The translations under genes and the position numbers were made by a program. The notes beneath the pieces were generated by a model that saw nothing but the letters and a program-made list of their open reading frames with translations, made no database searches and was not told the DNA's origin. From the NCBI GenBank assembly GCA_045580225.1, contig JAZNNJ010000018.1, positions 1 through 57,964 on the forward strand: a stretch of DNA of 57,964 nucleotides, in the 5' to 3' direction. Positions within the stretch are counted from its first letter, which is position 1. Every line of letters starts with the position of its first letter. Source of the stretch: CAUUCF01 sp045580225 (GTDB taxonomy: Bacteria; Pseudomonadota; Gammaproteobacteria; UBA9339). Positions 1-8,381 of the stretch are shown here, piece after piece.

Positions 1-1057
1 TGCATTTTTTATTTTCAATATGTTGGTTTTTAATAGAAAATATCTTTTCTATTAACGAAGGCTTATTCATTATTTTTCTGTAAAATTTATTTGGATTTTT
101 AATGATTAATTTAAGATTGCTTAGTTCACGATTTGTGAATAACGACTCGTCAATTTCATTATCATGATATGCTTGTATAAACTCGCTTCGCCATACACCA
201 AGCCATTTTTTTTTAAATTTTTGATCTATGCGATTAAAAGTAAAATGATAATTTTGATATTTTTTTAAATAAAAAATTCCAATAAATTTTTTTAATTTAG
301 GGTCTGCAGAGATTAAATTATAAATATAATCGTATTCATATTTCATGCTCATAACTTTTCCTTTATTATGTACTGAAGAATTAGGGTTATCTCTACGATT
401 CATGTAATACGGCTTATCTATAAAGTATGCTTTTGTTGAGTAACAAAAGGTTAAAAACCAAAAACCATTATCTTGAAAGCTTGTTCCTGGGGATTCATTA
501 TGGCGAATATTGTATTTTTCTAGGTAATTTTTATTGTAAATTCCACACCATGTATTCATGATAAAATTAAATGGAAAAATATCTTTTTGGATATCAATAA
601 TTTTGTTGTAATATCGGCCAGATTTGTCTAATTTATTGTAAATTAATTTTCGATTACCTTTTTGTCCGGTAAATCTATAAAAATCCGCCTTTACAAAATC
701 AACATCATTTTCTTTTGCTTTATTATATAATTCTTCATACATCTCTAAATCAACAAAATCATCAGGTTCTACAATTTCGATATATTCACTGTTTGTTTTA
801 TAAGCTATATCTAATCCAATATTCATTGCTTTGCCGTATCCTTCATTTTCTTTATGAATAACTTTAATTCGTACGTCTTTTTTTGCGTATTCATCAAGAA
901 TTTTGCCAGAATTATCGGTAGATCCATCGTCAATGCAAATTATTTCGATTTCTTTCAGAGTTTGGTTAATTACGCTGTCTAGACATTCTTTTAAATATTT
1001 TTCAACGTTGTATACCGGTATAATTACACTTACTTTTGTTTTTGAGATGTTATTCAT
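1..1057 (-). CDS. family 2 glycosyltransferase, 3' end outside the window
   Basis: This frame is open from an ATG at its right-hand end to the first base of the window, giving at least 352 residues without a stop, so the C-terminus is missing. The N-terminus reads VSVIIPVYNVEKYL, then IDDGSTDNSGKI, followed by VEPDDFVD; this is the GT-A nucleotide-sugar fold of GT2 enzymes with its acidic metal-binding residues. The visible end carries the KIFSIKN motif seen at the end of many capsule or LPS glycosyltransferases. GT2 enzymes of this kind transfer a sugar to a growing surface polysaccharide at the cytoplasmic face of the membrane; donor and acceptor cannot be told. The first 65 residues are almost the same as those of the GT2 gene near 4.4 kb, also on the minus strand. 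Fold assignment is secure, substrate unknown. Confidence 0.9.
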   Translation of the reverse strand, partial: MNNISKTKVSVIIPVYNVEKYLKECLDSVINQTLKEIEIICIDDGSTDNSGKILDEYAKKDVRIKVIHKENEGYGKAMNIGLDIAYKTNSEYIEIVEPDDFVDLEMYEELYNKAKENDVDFVKADFYRFTGQKGNRKLIYNKLDKSGRYYNKIIDIQKDIFPFNFIMNTWCGIYNKNYLEKYNIRHNESPGTSFQDNGFWFLTFCYSTKAYFIDKPYYMNRRDNPNSSVHNKGKVMSMKYEYDYIYNLISADPKLKKFIGIFYLKKYQNYHFTFNRIDQKFKKKWLGVWRSEFIQAYHDNEIDESLFTNRELSNLKLIIKNPNKFYRKIMNKPSLIEKIFSIKNQHIENKKC

Positions 1058-1368
1058 AATTAAATATTAAATTACACGCTTTAACTATATTCTAATTTAT
1101 TAGAGATGTAAATAAGTCTTATTGATAAATAGGGAAATTATATTCTGATTTTTTTAATAATGAAAAATCGCAGTTATTCTTTCTATATGTTCCGTTTTTA
1201 TAACACAATTTTTCTTGCGCTTAGGTAATTTTATTAATAATTTTTATTTTGGGTAATTGGTAAATTTTATAATGAGTATAAGCAGGTTAGAAAGAGGTGG
1301 AGATTTGTAATTATTAATTGTAATTGATATCACTTTAGTTTAGCTTTTTTAGATTATGGTTTTAATTT
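1058..1368. other. AT-rich intergenic stretch between divergent genes
   Basis: I see no gene here. It separates a leftward glycosyltransferase from a rightward AlkD-like gene, so it should hold the promoters of both. Possible but weak elements exist for the rightward gene (TTGTAA, 17 bases, TATCAC just before 1340). No RNA gene, strong hairpin or conserved peptide was recognised. Confidence 0.5.
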
Positions 1369-2046
1369 ATGTTAGTTAATTACGTTAGAGAAATACTCAA
1401 GCAAAACATCGATGTTAAATATCGAGAATTTTCTAAATCTTTACTTCCTGGTATTGAGAATGTTTTAGGAGTAAGAATACCGATTTTAAGGAAAATTGCT
1501 AAACGATTTTATCGAGAAGATAAGTATTTATTTTTAGATTATCAGTGTAAATATTTAGAGGAATTTTTATTGCAAGGAATGATGATTGGGTTAATAGGGG
1601 AAATTAAATATGTTGAACCGTTTATATCGAAAATTAATAATTGGGCAGTGTGTGATATATTTTGTAGCTCTTTAAAATTTGTGAAAAATAGTAAGCAAGA
1701 AATGTGGTATTTGATTCTAAAAAAGGTAAGTTCACAGCGAGAATATGAAGTTAGATTTTGTTTAGTAATGTTATTAAATTATTTTGTAGAAGAAAGATAT
1801 TTAGAAGAAATTTTTGGCATTTTGGTTGATTTTAATTTAGATAAATACTACGCTCAGATGGCGGCAGCTTGGTTAATTTCGGAATGTTGTGTAAAATATT
1901 TTAATCAAACATTGTTGTTCTTAAAAAATAATAGATTAAATGATATTGTTTTAAAAAAAGCTATCCAAAAAATTAAAGATTCATTGAGAATTAGTAAAGG
2001 GCTTAAGCAACAGTTTTTATTAGAAATAAAATTTACTAATATTTAA
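1369..2046 (+). CDS. AlkD-like DNA alkylation repair protein
   Basis: The 225-residue protein has the all-helical HEAT-like repeat character of the AlkC/AlkD DNA glycosylase family (DNA alkylation repair, Pfam PF08713), which removes N3- and N7-alkylated purines without flipping the base. Family signposts are visible: NNWAVCD near residues 90-96 supplies the conserved Trp and Asp that line the DNA backbone site, an Arg follows in EYEVRF near 129, and AQMAAAWLISEC near 162-173 matches the family's C-terminal repeat. Length fits AlkD (about 230). The ATG start has no clear Shine-Dalgarno sequence. It stands alone, 61 bp before ugd and probably independent in function. Activity is inferred from the family. 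Confidence 0.75.
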   Translation: MLVNYVREILKQNIDVKYREFSKSLLPGIENVLGVRIPILRKIAKRFYREDKYLFLDYQCKYLEEFLLQGMMIGLIGEIKYVEPFISKINNWAVCDIFCSSLKFVKNSKQEMWYLILKKVSSQREYEVRFCLVMLLNYFVEERYLEEIFGILVDFNLDKYYAQMAAAWLISECCVKYFNQTLLFLKNNRLNDIVLKKAIQKIKDSLRISKGLKQQFLLEIKFTNI

Positions 2047-2107
2047 AGATTGTTTTTTATTAGAGAATAATTAATATGTTTGTATTGTTTGAATTGTAAA
2101 AGAGAAA

Positions 2108-3409
2108 ATGAAAATATCGGTAATTGGAACAGGGTATGTAGGTTTAGTAGCAGGTGCTTGTTTAGCAGATGTTGGTAATGAAGTTATCTGTATCGATAAT
2201 GATTTAGGAAAAGTAGACAAATTGAATAAAGGTATCATTCCTATTTATGAGCCTGGTTTAGAGGAAATTATTAAATCAAATGTGCGAGAAAAGCGTTTAA
2301 TTTTTTCTTATGATCTTGATTTTGCAGTAAAACATACTGAGGTTTGTTTTATTGCCGTAGGTACTCCTCAGGGAAAAGATGGGGCGGCTAATTTAGATTC
2401 TGTTTTTAATGTAGCTGAATTGGTTGCTAAGGCTATGAATGGGTATAAAGTAATTATTAATAAGTCGACCGTTCCTGTTGGTACAGCGTATAAAATTGTC
2501 GATATTATTAAGTCTCATACTGATTATCAATTTGATGTAGTATCTAATCCAGAATTTTTAAAACAAGGTAATGCTGTTAATGATTTTCTGCATCCTGATC
2601 GGATAATTATTGGATCAGATTCTAAAGAAGCAGTGAAGATTATGCAGGAGGTGTATGCGCCTTTTTTTAGAACTGGAAACAGGGTTATCGTTATGGATGT
2701 AAGGTCAGCAGAAATGACGAAATATGCGGCTAATTCATTTTTAGCTACTAAAATTTCGTTTATGAATGAGATTGCTAATTTGTGTGAAAAGGTTGGGGCT
2801 GATATTGAAATGATTCGTGTTGGGATGTCTACGGATTCGAGAATTGGCAATAAATTTTTATTTCCTGGTATAGGTTACGGAGGAAGTTGTTTTCCTAAAG
2901 ATGTTAAAGCTTTAATTAAAATAGGATCTCTGAATAATTGCTCAATGAAAATTATAGAAGCGGTAGATGAAATTAATCGAAAACAGAAAAGCATCTTTAT
3001 TGATAAAATTATTAGTCGTTTTGGTAGAGATTTAACTAATAAAACTTTTGCTGTTTGGGGATTAGCTTTTAAGCCTAATACTAATGACATTAGGGAAGCT
3101 CCAGCGGTTTATATTATAAAATATTTATTGAATTTGGGGGCAAAAATTCAAGTATTTGATCCAAAGGCGATTGAATCAGCGCAGGATATTTTTGGTAATG
3201 CAGTAAAATATTTCAATAATGCTTATGATGCTCTCAAGCAAGCGGATTGTTTACTGCTGTTAACTGAGTGGAATGAATTTCGGTATCCAGATTTTGAAAA
3301 AATAAAACTACTTTTAAAAAATCCAATTATTTTCGATGGTAGGAACCAATATGAGGCAAATAAACTTAAAGAAAAAGGATTTAAGTATGTTTGTATGGGT
3401 AGAATATAG
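2108..3409 (+). CDS. ugd: UDP-glucose 6-dehydrogenase
   Basis: This 433-residue enzyme oxidises UDP-glucose to UDP-glucuronate with two NAD+, feeding surface polysaccharide or lipid A decoration in the cytoplasm. The N-terminal Rossmann motif GTGYVG sits at residues 7-12, the conserved STVPVGT loop follows near 120, EFLKQG near 150, and the catalytic cysteine lies in GYGGSCFPKD at Cys261. The C-terminal UDP-binding domain has AFKPNTNDIREAP. The length is typical of the UDP-glucose/GDP-mannose dehydrogenase family. It lies among glycosyltransferases, consistent with sugar supply for their products. The ATG start is preceded by AAGAGAAA. An assignment to UDP-ManNAc dehydrogenase is less likely given the sequence around the active site. 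Confidence 0.93.
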   Translation: MKISVIGTGYVGLVAGACLADVGNEVICIDNDLGKVDKLNKGIIPIYEPGLEEIIKSNVREKRLIFSYDLDFAVKHTEVCFIAVGTPQGKDGAANLDSVFNVAELVAKAMNGYKVIINKSTVPVGTAYKIVDIIKSHTDYQFDVVSNPEFLKQGNAVNDFLHPDRIIIGSDSKEAVKIMQEVYAPFFRTGNRVIVMDVRSAEMTKYAANSFLATKISFMNEIANLCEKVGADIEMIRVGMSTDSRIGNKFLFPGIGYGGSCFPKDVKALIKIGSLNNCSMKIIEAVDEINRKQKSIFIDKIISRFGRDLTNKTFAVWGLAFKPNTNDIREAPAVYIIKYLLNLGAKIQVFDPKAIESAQDIFGNAVKYFNNAYDALKQADCLLLLTEWNEFRYPDFEKIKLLLKNPIIFDGRNQYEANKLKEKGFKYVCMGRI

Positions 3410-3413
3410 ATGA

Positions 3414-4400
3414 TTAACTTACAAGACGTCGTCTTTTAATTTTCAACTTAATACCGAGTAAGTTAATTGTTTTATGGCGGTGGTTATTCGATTTTTTTAT
3501 TGAAAAAATTTTTTGTGTAAATTTTTGTACTAGTAATTTGCAATATTCTTTTTTTAAGTCGATTCCAGATAGTTTAGAAATTTCAGACATTAATCTGTGA
3601 CAACCTTTATCAAAAAAATATTTCATAATTATATAACGATGCTCATGAAATCTAGCGATTGAATATTTCTTGAGTTTTTCTAGAGCATAAAATTGTGAAA
3701 ATTTAAAATTATCTATTAATCCATTTAATATTCCGTTTACATATTTTTCATCTATTTTACCAATTTTGTGAGCTTGTCTGTAGGCATACGTTATTTTATG
3801 CATAGCGTAAAATTTTTTGGATAAAATCATTGCTTTTACCATAAAAGGTGGGTCTGCAAAACGTTTATATAATGGAAAAAATATATTATTTTCAATTAAA
3901 AATTTTCTGTTATATAAAAATCTATGGTATCCATAATCAAATTGATAATTTTTATAAGCAATAATTTCATTTTTTTGAAATAAATAACCATCCATAGATG
4001 ATTGAAAATTTTGGTATAGTTGCTTACTTTGGTTGAAAAACATTGAAAATTCGCCACCACAAATCAATACTTGATTTTCTATAGTTTTATCGTAAAGAAT
4101 ATTCAAAATATCGTTAGTAGGGTAAATGTCATCAGGATCGATAAAACAGACAAATTTTCCTGTGGCTATTTTTATTCCTAAGTTTCTAGCTATACTTACG
4201 CCTTCATTTTTTTTATGAATAACTTTAATTCGTTCATCTTTTTTTGCATATTCATCAATAATTTTACCAGAATCATCGGTAGATCCATCGTTAATACAAA
4301 TTATTTCGATTTCTTTTAGAGTTTGATTGATCACGCTATCTAAGCAATCTCTTAAATATTTTTCGACATTATATACCGGTATAATTACGCTTATCTTCAT
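3414..4400 (-). CDS. family 2 glycosyltransferase
   Basis: The 328-residue protein begins MKISVIIPVYNVEKYL and has INDGSTDDSG and FIDPDDIYP, the donor-binding and metal-binding signatures of GT2 inverting glycosyltransferases. The tail ends KIFSIKKSNNHRHK then LLGIKLKIK, a common ending in polysaccharide glycosyltransferases. It probably adds a sugar to a surface glycan at the inner face of the membrane; specificity is unknown. Its N-terminal 65 residues are nearly identical to those of the glycosyltransferase at the left edge, including at DNA level, whereas the acceptor halves differ, which suggests duplication or gene conversion of the donor domain. It converges on ugd with 4 bp between the stop codons. 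Confidence 0.9.
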   Translation of the reverse strand: MKISVIIPVYNVEKYLRDCLDSVINQTLKEIEIICINDGSTDDSGKIIDEYAKKDERIKVIHKKNEGVSIARNLGIKIATGKFVCFIDPDDIYPTNDILNILYDKTIENQVLICGGEFSMFFNQSKQLYQNFQSSMDGYLFQKNEIIAYKNYQFDYGYHRFLYNRKFLIENNIFFPLYKRFADPPFMVKAMILSKKFYAMHKITYAYRQAHKIGKIDEKYVNGILNGLIDNFKFSQFYALEKLKKYSIARFHEHRYIIMKYFFDKGCHRLMSEISKLSGIDLKKEYCKLLVQKFTQKIFSIKKSNNHRHKTINLLGIKLKIKRRRLVS

Positions 4401-4450
4401 AAAATACTATAGATTATCACATTTAATGTATTATTAATTTTAAATAAAAG

Positions 4451-5152
4451 TCAATTAGTATTTGTAATTTTTTGATTTAATAGTTTTTCCGGATTGATAG
4501 GATTGCCAAAATGTCTGATTTCAAAATGTAAAAAAGGAAGGTTATTTTTAATTCCCATGCTACCAATAATTTTCCCTTTTTTAATTTTATCTCCTTCTTT
4601 AACTTTAAATTCTTTTAAGTGTCCATAAGCGCTTAGATAATCATTTTGATGTTTGATGATAATTAATTTACCGTAAGCGGTTAAGCCTGTTCCTTGGTAG
4701 ACGACGGTTCCAGTTTGAGTGGCGTAAATTGGTTCTCCAATTTTTCCGGTAAAATCTAAACCTTTTTGGTAAGAATCAGGTTGATGAAATTTATGTTTTA
4801 AGAGCGCAGTAGTAGGCCAAAGCCATTTTAAGTTATTGGTAGGATGGTTATTGGTATCATTTTTGTTAGCAATAGTTTTAGAAAGGGTTGATTTGGATGA
4901 ATTAGATTTATTTAAACGTATTTTATCGCCAGTTTTTAAATGGTAAGGTGGAACTAAATTGTTAATTTTAGCTAAATCTTTTTCGTTTAAATTAAAATTC
5001 CATGCAATGGAATATAGGGTATCATTCGGTTTTACCTGGTAAAAAGTTGAACTTGGGGCGTTTTGCCAACCATCTACAACTTTTGGAATGGTTCTTTTGC
5101 TGCAGCTGTTTAGTAAAAATAGAGAGCAAATTATGATTAAAGTAGATTTCAT
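4451..5152 (-). CDS. nlpD: NlpD-like LysM/LytM-domain lipoprotein
   Basis: The start chosen overlaps the surE stop as ATGA; the open frame extends 8 codons further into surE but then lacks a proper signal peptide start. The product (233 aa) has a lipoprotein signal with LFLLNSC, Cys17 being the lipidation site. A LysM peptidoglycan-binding domain follows (about residues 38-80, YQVKPNDTLYSIAWNF), then a C-terminal LytM/M23 domain. Two zinc ligands of active M23 peptidases are replaced: the expected His of HxGxD is Gln in QKGLDF and the first His of HxH is Phe in FLHFEIR. This fits NlpD, a non-enzymatic activator of septal amidase AmiC in E. coli. Usually rpoS follows nlpD; here a glycosyltransferase does. 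Confidence 0.87.
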   Translation of the reverse strand: MKSTLIIICSLFLLNSCSKRTIPKVVDGWQNAPSSTFYQVKPNDTLYSIAWNFNLNEKDLAKINNLVPPYHLKTGDKIRLNKSNSSKSTLSKTIANKNDTNNHPTNNLKWLWPTTALLKHKFHQPDSYQKGLDFTGKIGEPIYATQTGTVVYQGTGLTAYGKLIIIKHQNDYLSAYGHLKEFKVKEGDKIKKGKIIGSMGIKNNLPFLHFEIRHFGNPINPEKLLNQKITNTN

Positions 5153-5910
5153 GTTAAGGAAAAATCTTTTGTCCACGAAGACAAAAATTCTAAACTGTTT
5201 TCTTCTGTCATGTCTAGACGAATGGGAGTGATAGACATTTTTCGATTAGCAATTGCATTAAAATCAGTACCTGGTCCAGCAATATCTTCATTTCCTTCAG
5301 TGCCTATCCAATATACTGCATTGCCTCTTGGATCCAAAGATTTTATTGCTTGTTGTGCTAAATGGCGTTTACCTAATCTAGTAAATTCAAAACCTTCTAA
5401 TTGAGAATATGGAATATCAGGCAGATTTAAATTTAAAATTATTTTTTTACGTGGTAGTTGATCATAAAAAGTTTTTATAAATCTAACTACAGCTTTGGCT
5501 GCGGTTTCATAATGAATTTGTGGGTGATTCCCTGCTAAAGATACTGCTAAAGAGGGTAAACCTAAATTACCGCCTTCCATTGCTGCTGCTACTGTGCCAG
5601 AATATAAAACATCATCACCAAGATTTGCACCAGCATTAATTCCAGAAACAACTAGGTCAAATTTTCCTTTAAAAATATCACTAGTAACGGCTAAGTGTAC
5701 ACAATCAGTAGGAGTGCCAGTTAGACTGTAGAATCCGTTGTCTAAGCGTTGAATGCGTACCGGTACTTGTAAAGTTAAAGAGTTACTAGCTCCAGAGCGA
5801 TTTCGATCGGGAGCAACTACGGTAATTTCGGCAATTTTACTTAACATATTGGCTAATACAGCTATGCCTGTGGCATGAACTCCGTCATCGTTACTGATTA
5901 AAATGCGCAT
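5149..5910 (-). CDS. surE: 5'/3'-nucleotidase SurE
   Basis: SurE removes phosphate from nucleoside monophosphates and is linked to stationary-phase survival. The protein starts MRILISNDDG, the metal-binding N-terminus of the family, and continues with VAPDRNRSGASNSLTL and GTPTDCVHLA, then SGINAGANLGDDVLYSGTVA, all diagnostic. I take the ATG at 5908-5910, preceded by GAGGT, rather than the 49-codon upstream extension that overlaps thiN. The product is 253 aa, as in other SurE proteins. Its stop overlaps the nlpD start by 4 bp, so the two are translationally coupled. The usual neighbour pcm is absent between them. The gene diverges from thiN with a 72-bp gap that must contain both promoters. 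Confidence 0.95.
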   Translation of the reverse strand: MRILISNDDGVHATGIAVLANMLSKIAEITVVAPDRNRSGASNSLTLQVPVRIQRLDNGFYSLTGTPTDCVHLAVTSDIFKGKFDLVVSGINAGANLGDDVLYSGTVAAAMEGGNLGLPSLAVSLAGNHPQIHYETAAKAVVRFIKTFYDQLPRKKIILNLNLPDIPYSQLEGFEFTRLGKRHLAQQAIKSLDPRGNAVYWIGTEGNEDIAGPGTDFNAIANRKMSITPIRLDMTEENSLEFLSSWTKDFSLT

Positions 5911-5982
5911 TTTTACCTCATCTTCAAATTTGTCCATCTTTAATGTATTGTAATTGAAAACACTATTTTTGCAACGTATATT

Positions 5983-6633
5983 ATGAATAGCAAACGCGGC
6001 TTTTTGATATTGAATGGGGTAAAATTTACTAGAGAAGTATTGCAATATTATTGGCAATCTGGTGATTTAATTGTGGCAGCTGATGGTGGTGGTTGGTGGT
6101 TAAAAAAGAATAATTTAGTTCCGGATTATTTGGTAGGGGATTTTGATAGTTTACCATTAGAGGTAGTAGAATATTTTAAAAAACAAGGAAGTAAAGTGGA
6201 ATATTATGCTGCTAAAAAAGATCATACAGATGGGTATTTAGGTTTACAATGGCTAATTAATCAAGGAGTAGAAAGTATATACGTGCTAGGAGGGATGGGA
6301 AATCGGTTGGATCAATTAATGGGTTTTTTAGATTTGATTCCTAATTATCAAATTCCAATATATTATTTAACAGAGAATAGTACAGCTACAGTTTTAAGGG
6401 GAGAATATATTATTACGTCCGATGTTCCGGTAGGTTTTTCTTTAATTTTGTTAGATGATTCAATTATTACTTTAGAAGGAGTAGAGTATCCCTTAAATTA
6501 TTGTAAAATAAAGAAAGGTAGCGATTTAACAATAAGTAATTTTATGTTAGACAAAGAAATTAAATTAATTAGCGATCAAGCTTTGTGGTTTATTGGGTTA
6601 GGTTTAAATTTGAAATTTGAAAAATGTCAGTAG
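5983..6633 (+). CDS. thiN: thiamine pyrophosphokinase
   Basis: This 216-residue enzyme transfers pyrophosphate from ATP to thiamine to make thiamine pyrophosphate. Family motifs are present: AADGG near residues 32-36, VGDFDSL near 51-57, KKDHTDG near 78-84 and GGMGNRLDQ near 99-107, followed by a beta-rich C-terminal thiamine-binding part. A TPP kinase acting on thiamine itself, rather than ThiL, points to salvage of imported thiamine, a habit common in host-associated bacteria (inference). It overlaps ttcA by 10 bp and diverges from surE. An ATG start at the first Met is used; there is no strong Shine-Dalgarno sequence. Confidence 0.88.
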   Translation: MNSKRGFLILNGVKFTREVLQYYWQSGDLIVAADGGGWWLKKNNLVPDYLVGDFDSLPLEVVEYFKKQGSKVEYYAAKKDHTDGYLGLQWLINQGVESIYVLGGMGNRLDQLMGFLDLIPNYQIPIYYLTENSTATVLRGEYIITSDVPVGFSLILLDDSIITLEGVEYPLNYCKIKKGSDLTISNFMLDKEIKLISDQALWFIGLGLNLKFEKCQ

Positions 6634-7358
6634 AGAAAAAGTTATTACATTATGTTGGTCAGGCAATCAGTCATTACAAACTAATTCAATCGGGAGATCG
6701 CATTTTAGTAGGGTTATCTGGTGGTAAGGATTCTTGGACGTTATTAGATATTCTTAGAAAATTAAAAAGGCGTGCAAAAGTTGTTTTTAAATTAAAAGTT
6801 GGTATCGTGGACTTTGGTTTTTTTGATGTTAGACCATTATTAAAATGGTTAGAAGAGGAAGAAATAGAGTATGAGGTTTTAAAAGCTGAGTTAACTTTTG
6901 GTGCTTATAAAAATACTCCCTGTGTTTTATGCTCGCGTTTAAGAAGAGGAATCCTTTATACTTACGCTAGAGAACAACAATATAATAAGCTAGCTTTAGG
7001 GCATCATCGAGAAGATTTAAACATTAGTTTACTGATGTCTATTTTTTATAATGGCAAAATAGCGTCGATGTCGCCTAAATGGAAGGCATCTTCTGATATT
7101 ACTGTTATTCGTCCGATGATTTATTGTCAAGAACAAGATATTATTAAATATGCTGAGCAACAGAAATTCCCACTATTAGCAAATAATTGTCCATTAAGAG
7201 GGCATTTTGGCGGCAGAGAGCGTGTTAGTTCCTGGTTGAATATAGTTATTAAAGATAATCCAAAAGTTGCTTCTAATGTATTAAGATCAATGCAAAATTT
7301 GCACCCTGATCATTTAGCGGATAAGCGATGGTGGTCCTTTTATGAAGAAGATATGTAG
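6624..7358 (+). CDS. ttcA: tRNA 2-thiocytidine(32) synthetase TtcA
   Basis: TtcA thiolates cytidine 32 of certain tRNAs, including arginine tRNAs, using ATP and an Fe-S cluster. The PP-loop SGGKDSW is at residues 34-40, the cluster cysteines are in CVLC (about 98-101) with a third in NNCPLRG (about 189), and ARPM-like FIRP appears as VIRPMIY. At 244 residues it is slightly shorter than the E. coli protein (311) but has all motifs. It is translationally coupled to thiN by a 10-bp overlap and is followed directly by a tRNA-Arg gene, one of the tRNA types TtcA modifies in E. coli. Confidence 0.92.
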   Translation: MSVEKKLLHYVGQAISHYKLIQSGDRILVGLSGGKDSWTLLDILRKLKRRAKVVFKLKVGIVDFGFFDVRPLLKWLEEEEIEYEVLKAELTFGAYKNTPCVLCSRLRRGILYTYAREQQYNKLALGHHREDLNISLLMSIFYNGKIASMSPKWKASSDITVIRPMIYCQEQDIIKYAEQQKFPLLANNCPLRGHFGGRERVSSWLNIVIKDNPKVASNVLRSMQNLHPDHLADKRWWSFYEEDM

Positions 7359-7370
7359 GGAATAAACTAT

Positions 7371-7399
7371 TTGACAGTGAAAAATAAAAACAATAAGAT
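7371..7399 (+). promoter_or_regulatory. sigma-70-type promoter of tRNA-Arg(UCG)
   Basis: A perfect -35 TTGACA is followed after 17 bases by TAAGAT, and transcription would start about 5 bases before the tRNA. It is the best-looking promoter in the window. Confidence 0.75.
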
Positions 7400-7410
7400 T
7401 AAAACCGTTG

Positions 7411-7484
7411 GCACCCGTAGCTCAGCTGGATAGAGTACTTGGCTTCGAACCAAGGTGTCGGGGGTTCGAATCCCTCCGGGTGCG
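7411..7484 (+). tRNA. tRNA-Arg (anticodon UCG)
   Basis: The 74-base cloverleaf has a GCACCCG/CGGGTGC acceptor stem, D arm with AGCTGGATAGA, anticodon stem CTTGG/CCAAG around the loop CTTCGAA (anticodon TCG, reading CGA-family Arg codons), and GGTTCGAATCC T arm. The discriminator is G and CCA is not encoded. An open frame running through it (start 7408, APVAQLDRV...) is the well-known spurious translation of a tRNA and belongs to no protein. Confidence 0.96.
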
Positions 7485-7494
7485 TTTTGTAGTA

Positions 7495-8238
7495 ATGAGT
7501 CTGAGAATTATGGGATTGTTGTGGTTTAAGTTTATTTTAGCGTTATTGGTATTTGGATTGACTTTATTTTTTGGATGGATACCTATTAAAAAAAATAGAG
7601 GAAATGATTATTTTGAATTAGCGAATTATTTTGCGTGCGGTATTTTCTTAGGAACAGCGATTTTTCATCTTTTGATGGATTCAGTGGAGCATTTTGAAAA
7701 TTTTGCTAGATACCCCTATTTATACAGTATAGTAATTGCGGTTGGATTTGCTTTGGTTATGTTTGCGCTAGAGCAATTATGTGATGATAGTAAGCGTAAA
7801 ATAGCAGCTTATTTGTTGACTTTTTCATTAGTGATTCATGCTTTTATTGAAGGTTTAGCAGTGGGCATGAATCAAGAGTTTTTGGAGGTGTTAGCTATCT
7901 TTACAGCAGTTTTTATTCATAAAGGTAGTGAAAGTTTTGCTTATGCGGTAGCTTTGAAGAATTATCAAATGTCTATGTCGATGATAAAAAAGTGGATGTT
8001 GTTTTTTGCATTAATGACTCCATTAGGAATTCTAATTGCATCGGGAGTATTTCCTTGGTTAGTTATGTTGCGGGAGCATTGTTGTATAGCAGTTTTTAAT
8101 GCGATTGCAGCGGGTACTTTTTTATATTTATGTGTTGAACATTTGAGAGCTTCTTTAGTTAAACTTAGGCGTAGAAGGGAAGCATTATATTTTAGTGGAG
8201 GTTTTTTGTTAATGGCTTTATTGTCGTTGTGGGCTTAA
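7495..8238 (+). CDS. ZIP-family divalent metal transporter
   Basis: This roughly 247-residue membrane protein has about eight hydrophobic segments and the ZIP metal-site motifs: FHLLMDS in TM2, VIHAFIEGLAVGM in the central helix (HxxxEG) and FIHKGSESFAYAVAL (HKxxE), with GTFLYLCVEHL in TM7. ZIP proteins import zinc, iron or manganese across the inner membrane. I start at the ATG at 7495 because the longer frame translates through tRNA-Arg; an ATG at 7510 is another possibility. It is sandwiched between two tRNA genes. The metal is not predictable. The family is more usual in eukaryotes, where ZIP1-3-like members are closest in motif, but bacterial members are known. Confidence 0.85.
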   Translation: MSLRIMGLLWFKFILALLVFGLTLFFGWIPIKKNRGNDYFELANYFACGIFLGTAIFHLLMDSVEHFENFARYPYLYSIVIAVGFALVMFALEQLCDDSKRKIAAYLLTFSLVIHAFIEGLAVGMNQEFLEVLAIFTAVFIHKGSESFAYAVALKNYQMSMSMIKKWMLFFALMTPLGILIASGVFPWLVMLREHCCIAVFNAIAAGTFLYLCVEHLRASLVKLRRRREALYFSGGFLLMALLSLWA

Positions 8239-8297
8239 GTTAGTAGCGATAGAATTTTTGGGGCAACTAAAGTATAAATGTTATTTGTTGTTTATTT

Positions 8298-8370
<73 letters not shown>

Positions 8371-8381
8371 TATTATGATAG

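Noticed and set aside
2527..2850. Minus-strand open frame inside ugd, and similar opposite-strand frames throughout
   Set aside because: They lie wholly within well-supported genes and show no motif; they are shadows.
7408..7494. Open frame through tRNA-Arg extending the ZIP transporter upstream (APVAQLDRV...)
   Set aside because: This is the common false translation of a tRNA gene; the transporter is started at 7495.
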